Source of the DNA: Bathynomus jamesi
Taxonomy: Eukaryota > Arthropoda > Malacostraca > Isopoda > Cirolanidae
Assembly: GCA_023014485.1 (NCBI GenBank)
Contig: JAJOZX010009450.1
Span: 1-64,000, forward strand
DNA: 64,000 nt
Direction: 5' to 3'
Below, piece after piece: positions 40,599 through 50,469 of the stretch. The stretch's first letter is position 1. Each line of letters begins with the position of its first letter. The translations under genes and the position numbers were made by a program. The notes under the pieces were generated by a model, which worked only from the letters and a program-made list of their open reading frames with translations, did not search any database and had not been told where the DNA came from.

Positions 40599-42943
40599 CA
40601 GGGCCGTTTCCTGGCATAAGCAGACTAAGCGGCCGCTTAGGGCCCCGCTGCTACTAGGGGGCCCCTAGACAAGCTCCCAGGTCATACCTCAGTGGGCAAG
40701 AATAGGAATATAGCTAAAGTTATTATTAATATTATTGTTATTATTATTGTCGTATTAATTAAAGTTTTTGTATGAGACAAATGTGATAAAACGGAGACAA
40801 ACGAAACGTTTTGGTCGTTATGTGTAAATAACTATTGTGAGATCTTATTTCTATATTATTTAACTTTATTCTTACTATATGCTTATACTTTCCTAAATGC
40901 TTAATTTTTTTCGTATTGTAAAACATTATTATTATTATTATCATCATCATTATTATCATGATTATTATTATTTAGCAGATTAGTTGTGGTTAACTAGATG
41001 TGACTTCGTGCATCTTGGAAAATGAAACGACATTATCTATCAGGAGCTGTAAAACGGAAAAAGAAGAAAATGGAGGAGAAGCTTTCCAGTAGCACAGGTG
41101 AGATGTGCCACTTGTACAGTATATTCTTATGATTACAGTTCAGGCAACTAGGTTAGGTAGACCATGAAGCTAGGCAAGTGCTCAGGAATCGTGTAGAGTA
41201 AGCTAGTCTCTGTAATATTTATAATATTTCGAAATGTGAAATTTAATGGATCACTTCACCTCGAATTCTGTTCACACAGATCAATTATCAAACAAGATAA
41301 GAAAGAGTATTTTAGCAAAATCTAACCGAATATGTAATGTTATGTTCTTCTCAGGCACTGCTGAAATATTTGGAAAAGGCATCCTCAGCAAAGCCTGATG
41401 AGCATCATGAGCCAACAGCAGGACCATCCTCTATGCAACCTCAAACACCAGTAGAAGTAGAGCCTGATGAACCAACAGGTGGCCCATCTTCTGTTCAGCT
41501 TCAAACACCACACACAGGCATTTCTACTGAGCAACAAGGACCAAGATCTGTTCCACCGCTTGATCCGTATGACTGGCCAATTGTCCTGTCAGATGCTTTG
41601 AAGACAGATCTGGTGTCTCGATGACCATTTCAAATCACTCCAGATTTCACATTCCCTAAAAGAGAGGACGGTAGAAGCTTTCATCACCATTACACGTACA
41701 GAACATTAATTAATGGGGAAAAAATAAAGCGAAGCTGGCTGATGTACTCCAGAAGAAATGATGCTCTTTATTGCTTCTGCTGCAAGGTGTTTTCAAGGAA
41801 GTCGTACAAACTAATTACGGATGGACTTTCAGACTGGATAAACGTTGGTTCGTTTCTGAAAGGCCATGAAAATAGTTCAGAACATGCAGATAACATGGCA
41901 ACATGGAAGGATCTGGAACTGCGGCTAAAAACTGGGAGGACCATTGACCAAACTGAAATGTCATTAATGGAGGTAGAGCGAAGACGCTGGCGAGATATTC
42001 TCACACGTCTTGTAAGTATAATCCAATCACTGGCAGAGAGAAACCTTGCTTTCAGGGGGTCTTCCTCTACAATGTACAATCGAGACAATGGCAACTTCTT
42101 GAAGGAGGTTGAGCTTCTTGCCAAATTTGATCCAGTGATGAAACAACACATCAACAGAGTCGAAAGTGGCCAATATAGTCATTCAAGTTACCTAGGAAAC
42201 ATCATTCAACATGAGCTCATTGGGGTCATTAGTGGGAAGATCTTGGATGCCATTGTTGCAGAAATAAAACAAGCTAAATATTACTCACTCATTTTAGACT
42301 GAAATCCAGACATAAGCCACCAAGAACAGATGTCGATTATTATCAGAACTGTTAAAATGGGTGAAGTACCAGAAATAAAAGAATACTTCTTGGGCTTTCT
42401 TGAGGCTTCAGAAAGTACAGGCCTGGGTTTAGCAGTTCTGATTCTGAAGAGACTAGATGAACTGAATATTCACTTTGACATAAGCATCAAACAGGACGTT
42501 GGCAGGGAGATTTCATATGATGATGTTATTGATGATTTCGCCCAGAAAAAATCTAGGAGGCAAAAATTTTGAAGATACAAACTGTTCTGTATAACTGTTA
42601 GCTATTACACGATTGTATCGTAGAGTTAGTAATTGTTTGGTAGTTGATAATTGCATTATTTTTTTATACATAGTTCTGTGTCATTTATTCTAAATAATGT
42701 ATAAGCTAATTTTCAGGAATTTCATGAAGAGTATTTTTTCTGTCTGTCTTCTAAAAGTACATATTTGTTGTTTTAGACATAAATGTTTCATTAAAATTGT
42801 TTCATAATTTTTTTTTATTAACACAGCCATTTTTTGTATGTGTGTGCTGAGGTGATGTAGTAAGGCGTAAGTTGGTGGATGGAGGGGTGGGGCCTCAAAT
42901 GGGTATACTGCTTAGGGCCCCCTAATGGTTAGAAACGGCCCTG
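40599..42943 (+). mobile_element. hAT transposon with perfect 8-bp TSD
   Basis: Ends CAGGGCCGTTTCCTGGCATA and AGAAACGGCCCTG are inverted, with GGGGCCC-rich subterminal sequence on both sides. TATACGCG is duplicated exactly at 40591-40598 and 42944-42951. At 2345 bp it is short for an autonomous hAT, consistent with the internally deleted gene. Confidence 0.95.
41337..42572 (+). pseudogene. hAT transposase (ZMYM1-like / TTF-finger type), internally deleted
   Basis: N-terminal low-complexity PSSMQPQTPVEVEPDEPTGG repeats, then DPYDWPIVLSDALK and a stop at 41624. After it come RSWLMYSRRNDALYCFCCKV, FSRK, DGLSDWINVGSFLKGHENSS and EHADNMATWKDLELRL, which is a TTF-type zinc-finger region. Then RNLAFRGSSSTMYNRDNGNF, LLAKFDPVMKQHI and ISGKILDAIVAEIKQAKYYS, LILD, a stop, and PDISHQEQMSIIIRTV (DUF4371-like, with the first catalytic Asp in LILD). 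The frame jumps from LKRLDELNIHFD straight to the C-terminal ISYDDVIDDFAQKKSRR, so the catalytic middle and dimerisation helix are missing. A non-autonomous deletion derivative. Confidence 0.87.
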
Positions 42944-42951
42944 TATACGCG

Positions 42952-43600
42952 ATCCGAAATTAAGAATGACCAAAATAAGAAATCCGGATTTGAGAAGAGT
43001 TTCTTAATTTGAAAAAGAATGTCACTCACATTTGTACTCGCGGTAAAGGCTTCAAGTGAGAATGGCTGAAAGATTTTCTAACCTAACTGAAGCTAATCTA
43101 ACCTAACCCAACTTAACCTGAATCATATTTTTCGCTCTTGGATGCGGAATGAAATAGGAATAACATTGAGGGGGTGATACCGATCTCAACGACTATAAGA
43201 CCTACTGTACAAGTTCGATATCGACATGTAAAACCAAGTCAAAGCTAAGCCAAAACAAATTTAATCTGACCCCAAAGAACTTATCGATAAAATGTCACGT
43301 GCACGGAATCTCATTATAATCCAAACGAAATACACTGAACGAGGCGAGATAGCAATTACAAGGTCATAATTATCGTTTATATGTTAAATAGGATAAGAAG
43401 ATTTTCTTTTGAAATCCACAATTGTACCTCCGTATTTGGAGAACGCCAAATATTAACGATTTTTAACCTCTGATGATATTCACACTATTTTAAATTGTAT
43501 AATTTGTAATAAAAATAATTCGATACAGTTTTTTAAATTTTTAAAATATTTTAATTATGATTTTTAGAACATTTTCTATTAATAATAATTAAAATAATTT
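42952..43600. other. Intergenic, nothing recognised
   Basis: Contains ACCTAACC-type short repeats near 43080-43115. No frame. Confidence 0.4.
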
Positions 43601-43808
43601 GGGGTGGCCAAACTTACTAAGCCTTAGAACCGCATACGATAAACCTTCAGACATTCGAGAGCCGCAAGACACAGACAACGTTTACAGATACATTTTTATT
43701 ACACTGCACACATTTATTTGGTGAAATATGTAACAAAAATGTAAGTGTAAATAGTATAAAAAGTATAAAGTATAAAAATGTAAAAGAGCCGCGGTTTGAC
43801 CACCCTCG
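43601..43808. mobile_element. hAT-like MITE with GGGTGGCCAAAC ends
   Basis: Left GGGGTGGCCAAAC and right GTTTGACCACCCTC are imperfect inverted ends, with AGAGCCGC motifs inside both. About 208 bp, non-coding. Target duplication not clear. Confidence 0.6.
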
Positions 43809-43924
43809 ATATAGACTGTAGTTTTAGATTTTGGATTTTAAGTTTGTAACAACTCGTGCAACACTTTTAGTTTAAGAATATTAGGCCAGTAATTAAGTTA
43901 TTTAAAATTCAGTAATTATTTTAA

Positions 43925-44046
43925 CCCTTTTCACAAATTGGGTACATAATTGTCTAGCTGAAATATAAACCATATTGATTCTTATGTAACTACGTATAAA
44001 GCCAAATTTCCTTTTTACCGTACGTCTTAATTCGTGAGCGAAAGGG
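43925..44046. mobile_element. Mini TTAA element 3 (piggyBac-like MITE)
   Basis: TTAA at 43921-43924 and 44047-44050. Ends CCCTTTTCACAAATTGGG and TTCGTGAGCGAAAGGG. 122 bp, non-coding. Confidence 0.65.
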
Positions 44047-44254
44047 TTAAATGTGTAAGATTTTTAATACAACATATTTTCTATTTTGTAAGTTATTCTA
44101 TTGATTATCATGTTCAGAGCTTTGGTTCTCCTGTTCCTGTTCAAGTCACGCTTTTGGGGCAATAAATAACATAAATGCTTAATTTGCTCCTAAGTTATAC
44201 AAAAGATAGCACCAAATAGGAGTAAACGCTACTCTTAGTAATATACCTTTGGTT

Positions 44255-44318
44255 AGCTTCTGCCCGAATTGTTCATTCTGACGAAGGTCAAGCTTTACAC
44301 TCCACCTTAGACCTATAA
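44255..44318 (-). repeat. Tail of the interrupted SINE
   Basis: CCCGAATTGTTCATTCTGAC, GAAGGTCAAGCTT and CCACCTTAGACC match the tail of the 27.1-kb SINE copy in reverse orientation, ending at the TAA target duplication. Confidence 0.85.
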
Positions 44319-44674
44319 CACTAGGCAACAAATTTCAACTTTTTTTTTGTTACAGACACGTGAACTACTGATTCCTACTAAAGCGCTGATGCTGATTTCA
44401 GATCTGATATCAAAATTTCTCTATCACGTCCAGATTTTGTGTAACCGAAAACCCGTATTTTTCATTTTTTTTTCTCACCCGCTTCTATTACGAAAGCCGT
44501 CTAAGCTACTTTTCCGTGCCACGTTTTATGTTAAGCATACTTAAATAATTAGTGAACAGGGATGTCTTTCCTCCTTTATTCTGGCTTAAGACAGACAGCG
44601 GAATTCCGCGCCCAACCATCCACCCAAAGCGCGTTAGTATTTTGTTGTTACTACTGAAAGGCAAATTCCTGTTC

Positions 44675-46357
44675 TTAAGTGAAACTTTGGTGTGTCCTCT
44701 TCCTTTGTCGCTTGTAGGATGACGAGCTCTCCTTCTGCAGGAACCAACAATAATCTCCCATCATATTTGGGTTGAAATTACCTTGGTATCTGTTTTCCAT
44801 AACTGAGATCTGTTGGTGGAAGCGCTCACCATGCTCGTCACTTACAGCCCCAAGGTTGGCCGGGAAGAAGTCAAGATGAGAATGTAAAAAATGAATTTTC
44901 AAAGACATTCTGCATCCCATTATTTCATAAGATTTAAGCATGTTTTCTACGAATTTACGGTGGTTTTCAGCTTTGTGGTTTCCAAGAAAATTTTTGACAA
45001 CTTCAACGAAAGATGTCCATGCTCCTAGTTCATTCTCATTTAGGTTAGATGGAAACGATGAGTCGTGGATGACACTGCGGATCTGTGGTCCAGTGAAAAC
45101 TCCAGCTTCTAGCTTAGCATCTGTCAATATTCCTTTGAATTTATCCTTTAAATATTGGAAACCACTACCTTGATGATCCATACCCTTCACGAAATTTTTC
45201 ATAAGGCCAAGTTTAATGTGAAGTGGTGGAAGATGTACTTTCTGAGGGTCAATAAGTGCTGGGTGTTTCACATTGTATTTACCAACAACATGTTCAGTTC
45301 TAGATGGCCAATCATGTTTTTTGTAGTGGTTCTTGTCATCTCTGCTGTTCCATAGACACAAAAAGCACATATGCTTTGTGTAGCCCAACTGTAACCCAAG
45401 AAGTAATGATACAACTTTAAGGTCGCCACAAATATTCCATGTGTGGTCCTTATATTTGATGAGTCTTAGCAGCAGTTTCATCGATTCATAAGTCTCATTA
45501 AGGCCAGTGGCATGTGCTACAGGTATTGAAGGTTTTTCATTGCCGTTGTGCAGTAATACAGCTTTAAGGCTAGCTTTACTAGAGTCAATGAACAGTCTCC
45601 ATTCTTTTGGATCATAGCGACAGCCAATCCCTTGCATCAGACCACTGATATCGTGGCAGAAACAAACGTTTTCTTCCTGTAAGTAAAATGATGAAAACTG
45701 CAAATGGCGATGGCGGAAATGGGAAACTTTGGTGTTTGGTTGGAGAAGATTAAATTCTTGAAGTCTTGAACCAAGCAACTCTGCCTTTTCTTTTGGTAAT
45801 TCCAAATCGCGCACTAAGTCATTTAACTCCGCTTGACTTAACAAATGTGGGGAAATATTTGCATCTGGAACATATATGCCATCTTTCCCTGTTTCTATAT
45901 CACTAGCAGAATCTTCAGATGAACTGCTGTCTGTTATCGTTGCTGGTGGAACTGGTGGTGGATTTGTTTCATCATGTGGTACTGGTTTCATTGCTGATTC
46001 GCAGTTTGGGTACGTGATCTTTGATTTGTTTTTCTTTGTGAAACCAGCAATCTTTGTCAAACAAAAATAACAATCATTGAAGTGATTTTTCGGCTCACGC
46101 CAAACCATGGGGACTGAGAACGGCATAGCTTTTCTTTTACCATTCATCCAAACTATTAACATTGCATTGCACTGTGCACAGCAAATATGTGGTGCCCAGT
46201 CCCTCTGTTGGTCTCCTAACTTACAGTCAAAATAACACTTGTAGGCAAGTTTAATCTTTGTTGTTATGTTTCTACGTTGTGGCTTAGGTGTATATTGTCC
46301 ACAGACAAAGCAGAAGTTGTCTGGGTGATTTACACAAGCACGTCTATTTGATGCCAT
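44675..46357 (-). CDS. Putative RNase-H-like transposase of the CACTA-ended element
   Basis: Open frame of 590 codons from 46447. I prefer the ATG at 46357 (560 codons) because a TTTTTTCAG acceptor-like site lies about 20 bases upstream and the first 30 codons look like AT-rich leader. In numbering from 46447: zinc-knuckle-like pairs CFVC (46-49), CCAQC (89-93) and CYFC (126-129), an acidic Ser-rich linker (172-185), then WRLFIDSSKASLKAVLLHNG with D288. ICGDLKVVSLLLG follows with D342, then CFLC (361-364), LPPLHIKLGL with H410, and SDEHGERFHQ with E538/E541. D...D-CxxC-H...E is the arrangement described for RNase-H-fold eukaryotic transposases with a C/D(2)H insertion. The acid assignments are an inference. 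The tail is basic (YKRQRKRTH). No internal stops, so it may be or recently was active. Confidence 0.85.
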   Translation of the reverse strand: MASNRRACVNHPDNFCFVCGQYTPKPQRRNITTKIKLAYKCYFDCKLGDQQRDWAPHICCAQCNAMLIVWMNGKRKAMPFSVPMVWREPKNHFNDCYFCLTKIAGFTKKNKSKITYPNCESAMKPVPHDETNPPPVPPATITDSSSSEDSASDIETGKDGIYVPDANISPHLLSQAELNDLVRDLELPKEKAELLGSRLQEFNLLQPNTKVSHFRHRHLQFSSFYLQEENVCFCHDISGLMQGIGCRYDPKEWRLFIDSSKASLKAVLLHNGNEKPSIPVAHATGLNETYESMKLLLRLIKYKDHTWNICGDLKVVSLLLGLQLGYTKHMCFLCLWNSRDDKNHYKKHDWPSRTEHVVGKYNVKHPALIDPQKVHLPPLHIKLGLMKNFVKGMDHQGSGFQYLKDKFKGILTDAKLEAGVFTGPQIRSVIHDSSFPSNLNENELGAWTSFVEVVKNFLGNHKAENHRKFVENMLKSYEIMGCRMSLKIHFLHSHLDFFPANLGAVSDEHGERFHQQISVMENRYQGNFNPNMMGDYCWFLQKESSSSYKRQRKRTHQSFT

Positions 46358-46376
46358 TTGAATTACCATACAATAT

Positions 46377-46390
46377 CTGAAAAAACGTAG
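46377..46390 (-). promoter_or_regulatory. Possible 3' splice acceptor before the transposase start
   Basis: On the minus strand CGTTTTTTCAG lies just upstream of the ATG at 46357. If used, it would join an untranslated 5' exon to the coding exon and exclude the first 30 codons of the longer frame. Confidence 0.35.
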
Positions 46391-46868
46391 AAAGTAATTA
46401 TTACGATGTGCAAAATAAAAAGAAATACACACCGTAGTACAAAACAAATGCTATAAAAACACACAAGTCACCACAACCTGTCACTTGCTCATCAGCAGAG
46501 AGCTTCAACAACCGTTCTGCTTGACTGTCACGTAGCGACTGACCGTTGGGCCGTTGCCCGTTACTATGCTCTTGACTCAGTGTTGCCAACTCGGGATAAA
46601 TTTTATTTATCAAAATTGTTCGAATTTGTATATAGTTGGCAAAAAAAATTGCTTTAACCTTGAAAAGCAAGTTTCATATTACTGGCAATAAGCCGATTAA
46701 AACCAAAATCTGGACGTGGTAGAAAATTTTACTAAAAGTGATTTGCATTTTACACAAAATCTAGACGTGATAGAAAAAATCTAATTATAGATTTGAAATC
46801 AGCATACCGAAATTAGCTAGGAGCACCTATTTGGTCTTCTGTAACAAAATCTTTGTTGCCTAGTGTAA

Positions 46869-47085
46869 TTTAACGTGGAATCCGAACCACGCCCCACCAG
46901 CATCCCAGCGTCTTAACCACTAGGCCACCCAGGGTACCCATTTATCTACCAACCACTTTCTTTACTGTATTGTGTGGAAGGATGAACAGCTGGGTTTTGC
47001 TGCGCGCCGGCTGCCGTCACCGGGTCTCGAACCCGGGGCCGATGGATTCGTAGTCAGCGACGCTAACCACTACACCACCACTATA
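46869..47085 (-). repeat. Dimeric tRNA-derived SINE, interrupted by the CACTA-ended element
   Basis: On the minus strand a first tRNA-like block has GTGTAGTGGTTAGCGTCGCT and B box GGGTTCGAGACCC. A linker with GCTGTTCATCCTTCCACACA follows, then a second block with GGCCTAGTGGTTAAGACGCT and GGTTCGGATTCC. The remaining tail lies across the transposon at about 44255-44318. The partner copy without insertion is at 27129-27395. Confidence 0.8.
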
Positions 47086-47088
47086 TAT

Positions 47089-47265
47089 ATATATATATAC
47101 TAAAACATTCGCGGGGTCTTGCACAGCAAATACCACCCAAAATACAACCTGGGGGGTTAGACTGGTTCTCCCTTAATATGTATACTAAATTTGGTGCAGA
47201 TTATCCTAGCCGTTAAGGCATGTACAAATGAACATAGAACAGACAGACGAACAGACATACATCAT
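47089..47265 (+). repeat. LINE/RTE-style 3' tail, copy 2
   Basis: AAATTTGGTGCAGATTATCC, TAGCCGTTAAGGC and GAACAGACAGACG correspond to 9188-9402. (TA)n precedes both copies. Confidence 0.6.
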
Positions 47266-47429
47266 CTACATCATCATCTCTCCACCAAATGAGGTTGGAT
47301 GCTGTAGAGAGGTCAACCGCAGGTCGATTCTGCACCATCGTTCAAAACCTTGTCAAACAAGTCTCGAAAAATGATAAGTGCGTTTTGCTCCGATCTATAA
47401 ATACTCGCCTCTCTCTATGAAATTAGCAT

Positions 47430-47432
<3 letters not shown>
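47266..47432. other. Intergenic, CAT-rich
   Basis: Short ATCATC motifs, then sequence with AAATGATAAGTGCGTTTTGC and CTATAAATACTCGCCTCTC that is paralleled at 48475-48520. Confidence 0.4.

Positions 47433-47494
<62 letters not shown>
47433..47494. repeat. (AG)n microsatellite
   Basis: Uninterrupted AG dinucleotides, about 60 bp. Confidence 0.95.
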
Positions 47495-47501
<7 letters not shown>

Positions 47502-47696
47502 AACATCAAATTGTAAAAATTTTGAATTCAATTTTGATAATGACAATAATGATAATTATAAAGATAATTGTTATTGGCAGGAGATAAATCCCATAAAATT
47601 ACGATAATTATTATTATTATAATTGAATTATTTAATAAGAGAGAGGAATCCACAAATTAACATTACGTACGTGTTGCTACATCATCTGGAGATGGA

Positions 47697-47772
47697 GTAC
47701 GGTCACCCATCCAACCAATAAGCAGACCCAACGTTACTTAACTTCCCTATACACCGGATCCGACCGAGTTCA
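47697..47772 (-). repeat. 5S rRNA-like fragment (SINE3-type?)
   Basis: Minus strand AGGGAAGTTAAGTAACGTTG, then GGTCTGC, a short insert, and GGTTGGATGGGTGACCGTAC. This is the clearest of the four: AAGTTAAG-AACGT-GGTCTG-----TTGGATGGGTGACCG follows 5S rRNA closely. Confidence 0.7.
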
Positions 47773-48020
47773 ATTATATATATTCTTTTGGTGCGTGATG
47801 CAATAACGTGGATCCCTTTGAAGCGAATATTAATCAATCCAGGTATGCTTTCACGAAATTTAATCAAATTACGAAAACGTAATGTCAGCAAATCAATGTC
47901 TGGGGACAGAACTGTCTTCTGTCATCAAAGGTTTACTCCGATATGCCAAAGGGATCACTTCTTATATTGCTTATAGAATGGGTTTGTTAACAGTTTCTAA
48001 ACTAGGTTATATATACTGTA

Positions 48021-48120
48021 CAGGGTGTTCGGAAAGAAAACGCAACCCATTGGTGAATTCACATCTCATTGTAACCTAATAGTTTTATTTCTGTTTCGGG
48101 TTGCATTTCTTTTTGAACAC

Positions 48121-48124
<4 letters not shown>
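48021..48124. mobile_element. Mariner-type MITE
   Basis: CAGGGTGTTCGGAAAGAAAA, then CGCAACCC and its complement at the right end (GGGTTGCATTTCTTTTTGAA, CACCCTG). TA precedes the left end; the right TA is replaced by a (TG)n. 104 bp, nearly all TIR. Confidence 0.85.

Positions 48125-48160
<36 letters not shown>
48124..48160. repeat. (TG)n microsatellite
   Basis: Begins exactly at the MITE end, probably grown from the CTGTA terminus. Confidence 0.9.
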
Positions 48161-48162
<2 letters not shown>

Positions 48163-48544
48163 GTGTAGTGGTGTGATAAAGTAATACACTACCTCGGAAT
48201 TTTACGTGTTGCTTAAGAAAATGATATTTTTTATCACTTCCGAATTAATGAACACCAAAATTTTATATCATTGGAAAGAAAATTTCACGAAGGTTTCATG
48301 ATGAGAAGGTTTGGGAAATTTGATAATATAGTGGTATTTTTACTGATTAAGTGACCACACCGGAAAAATACTGCCCAATAGGGAATTTTCATTTTAAAAT
48401 AAACGCCTTAAAGTATAAATTTTTTGATCAAGATATAAAAACTGTCCTGAAAAAGGATTGAATACCCCTTAAAAAATGATAACCACGTCTTGCTCTGACC
48501 TATAAATACTCGACTGTCTCTACGAAATGTATCATTTTAAAAAG

Positions 48545-49025
48545 AAACATGGTAAGGGTTAGTTAGTCTTTCCGAAGAAAATCGATAGACCATCATTGCT
48601 CTACGTAAGTTGGTATTTTCTAGTCGGAATATTGCTAGAAAAGTTTCCTGCGATCATTCAATGTCGTAAGAATTGTAAAACGCCCTCAGCAGTCGCATAC
48701 TATTAGAGACAAACCCCATTTAGGCCGCCCAAGAAAATTTATTACTGCGAGTGATGACAAAATCCTTCGACATTTGCGTCTCAAAAATGAGAAATTGACA
48801 TCTAATGAGCTAAAAAAGAAGTTAAATTAATGCTGTTCTTTTAACGTTTCTGGTTCAACAGTTCGTATAAATTACTTTTAAAGCTGGCTTGAAGGGCAGA
48901 AAAACTAAGAAGCAGCGTCTTCTTGCCCAAAAGCAGCTAAGTGTAGATTAGCGTAGGCCACAGAACACAAAACGTGATCATTTGAAAATTGGGAAAAAAA
49001 GTAATTTTTTAGTGATAAATCAACT
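48545..49025 (+). pseudogene. Tc1-like transposase N-terminal remnant
   Basis: In shifting frames: KRPQQSHTIRDKPHLGRPRK, FITASDDKILRHLRLKNEKL, TSNELKKKLN, VSGSTVRI and SWLEGQK, then NWEKKVIFSDKSTF. The GRPRK-xx-xD--I-R---KN---T--E--K-L----V---TVR order followed by W--V-FSDKS-F is Tc1. It stops at the first catalytic Asp, where LINE sequence begins. Confidence 0.75.
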
Positions 49026-49029
49026 TTTA

Positions 49030-49715
49030 TAAAAGTGGTATGTGCGGAGTTAGACAAGGTTCCTTACTCTCTCCTCTGCTGTTTAATATATATATGTCGA
49101 TGAATTAATTGCTTCTCTTAATGAGGCAAAAGTGGGATGCTGTATAAATGACATGAGGATAAATAACTTGGTCTATGCCGATGATATGGTGTTAAAAGCC
49201 TTTCGGCGAAAGGTGTGGCTCGTCTTATAAAAATCTGTGAATCGTATTCACAAAACCATAACCTACAAAACCATTTTAATGTTCAAATTAAGAGACGAAC
49301 CAATAGAGTAGGTACAAAATTTAAGTATCTCTGTCAAACTATCACCAGCTACTTGAGTGACGACTCAGACATAAGGAAACAATATCGAAGTTACTGTGCT
49401 TAGGCAAACATGATTATAAGGAACTTTAAATTCTGTACAAGCGAAGCTAAAGACACTCTTTTACGTACTTTCTGCACTAATATTTATGGGCAGCAACTCT
49501 GAATTAATTATAAAAAAAGGCTCCTTCAGAACCCTCAATTTGCTTTACAACAGATCTTATAGACTGATATTATATAAGTTACCTCCAAGATGCTCAGCCT
49601 CTCAAATGTTCGCTAACAGCAACGTTCCGAGCCTCTTTGAGGTAACAAGACGTGTCCAATACAGTCTAATGCGAAGAATTAAAAACTCACACAATCCAAC
49701 TGTCTAAGCTTTTCA
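49030..49715 (+). pseudogene. LINE reverse transcriptase 3' fragment, family E
   Basis: GMCGVRQGSLLSPLLFNIYV, DELIASLNEAKVGCYINDMR and NNLVYADDMVLKA (catalytic YADD intact), then FKYLCQTITSYLSDDSDIRK, NFKFCTSEAKDTLLRTFCTN, IYG and LRRIKNSHNPTV. RT fingers and endonuclease are missing, with several frame changes. The post-RT region resembles CR1/L2-type elements with a 'FKYLGH-IT--L-DD-DI' block. Probable 3' UTR follows with GATCTGTCTCTTGCCAATAAA. Confidence 0.75.
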
Positions 49716-50245
49716 TCAGTCCTGCTTTATGTCTTCCAGGCTGTGGATCTCTTGGTATGAAAGTATGTCTACAGCTTCACTTAACTCCTGCATTAGCCAT
49801 TCCATTACGTGTACTTTTATGAAATTGTCATCACTATTTTTTATTGTTTCTCGTCTCCTTATGTGTAACATTATTATTTCCTTATTACCGTGGTCCTTTA
49901 CTTTGTTTGTTTTGCAAATTTAGTGTTTAATTCGTTGTATCATTGATTACATCGAGGGATACTGTACCCGTTTTTTTTAGGTTGGGGGATCTGTCTCTTG
50001 CCAATAAACAGTATTACTGTCATTATCATTATTATAATTTTTGTAGTCTTAGCAGTGTGTAGGTTTTTTTTAATTATTACTTGTTTCAGTACGTCTCTTA
50101 TTTTTCTCTCTCTTTTAGTCATAATTTTTAGTTTGTTTGTTTTTAAATGCATTATTGTTTGATTTATCTTATCGCTTATTACCTTCAAGAATATTGCAGT
50201 ATGTTATGGGATTTATATCTTGCCAATAAAACTTATTTTTATCAT

Positions 50246-50250
<5 letters not shown>
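49716..50250 (+). other. Probable LINE 3' UTR with repeated poly(A)-signal-like motif
   Basis: GGGGGATCTGTCTCTTGCCAATAAA near 49983 and GGGATTTATATCTTGCCAATAAA near 50208 are similar and each contains AATAAA. This suggests a duplicated LINE 3' end. The second runs into ATCATCATTT and (TA)n. Confidence 0.5.

Positions 50251-50317
<67 letters not shown>
50251..50317. repeat. (TA)n microsatellite
   Basis: TA tract with one interruption. Confidence 0.9.
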
Positions 50318-50318
<1 letters not shown>

Positions 50319-50320
<2 letters not shown>

Positions 50321-50469
50321 GGCGATTCAAAATAAAAACTGTAGACATTTTATAATTATTTATTTTGGATACCAACTGCATTTAGTAAGCAAAAACTTTA
50401 CTATGTACGAAAGTAAACATATAAAAACATTTAAAAGTTATTTTATGCGAAATGTTCAAATTCTTTCTA
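50319..50469. other. Single mariner-like terminus
   Basis: GAGGGCGATTCAAAATAAAA, then CTGTAGAC after TA looks like one TIR of a mariner-type element. No partner end or gene found. Confidence 0.4.

Larger units (their letters stand above)
44319..46865 (-). mobile_element. CACTA-ended DNA transposon with single-ORF transposase
   Basis: Termini CACTAGGCAACAAA (44319) and TTTGTTGCCTAGTG (ending 46865). Below them the TIR continues with gaps through TGTTACAG, GCTGATTTCA, CTATCACGTC and AGATTTTGTGTAA on both sides, about 130 bp in all. TAA lies at 44316-44318 and 46866-46868: a 3-bp duplication, as in EnSpm/CACTA elements. The element interrupts a SINE, and the uninterrupted relative at 27311-27370 matches both flanks joined through one TAA with no length change. 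Length 2547 bp. The gene inside is far from the plant CACTA transposase in size and sequence. Confidence 0.92.

Noticed and set aside
47697..47772. Functional 5S rRNA gene
   Set aside because: Only the internal and 3' part is recognisable, with an insertion and no pol III T-run at the correct place.
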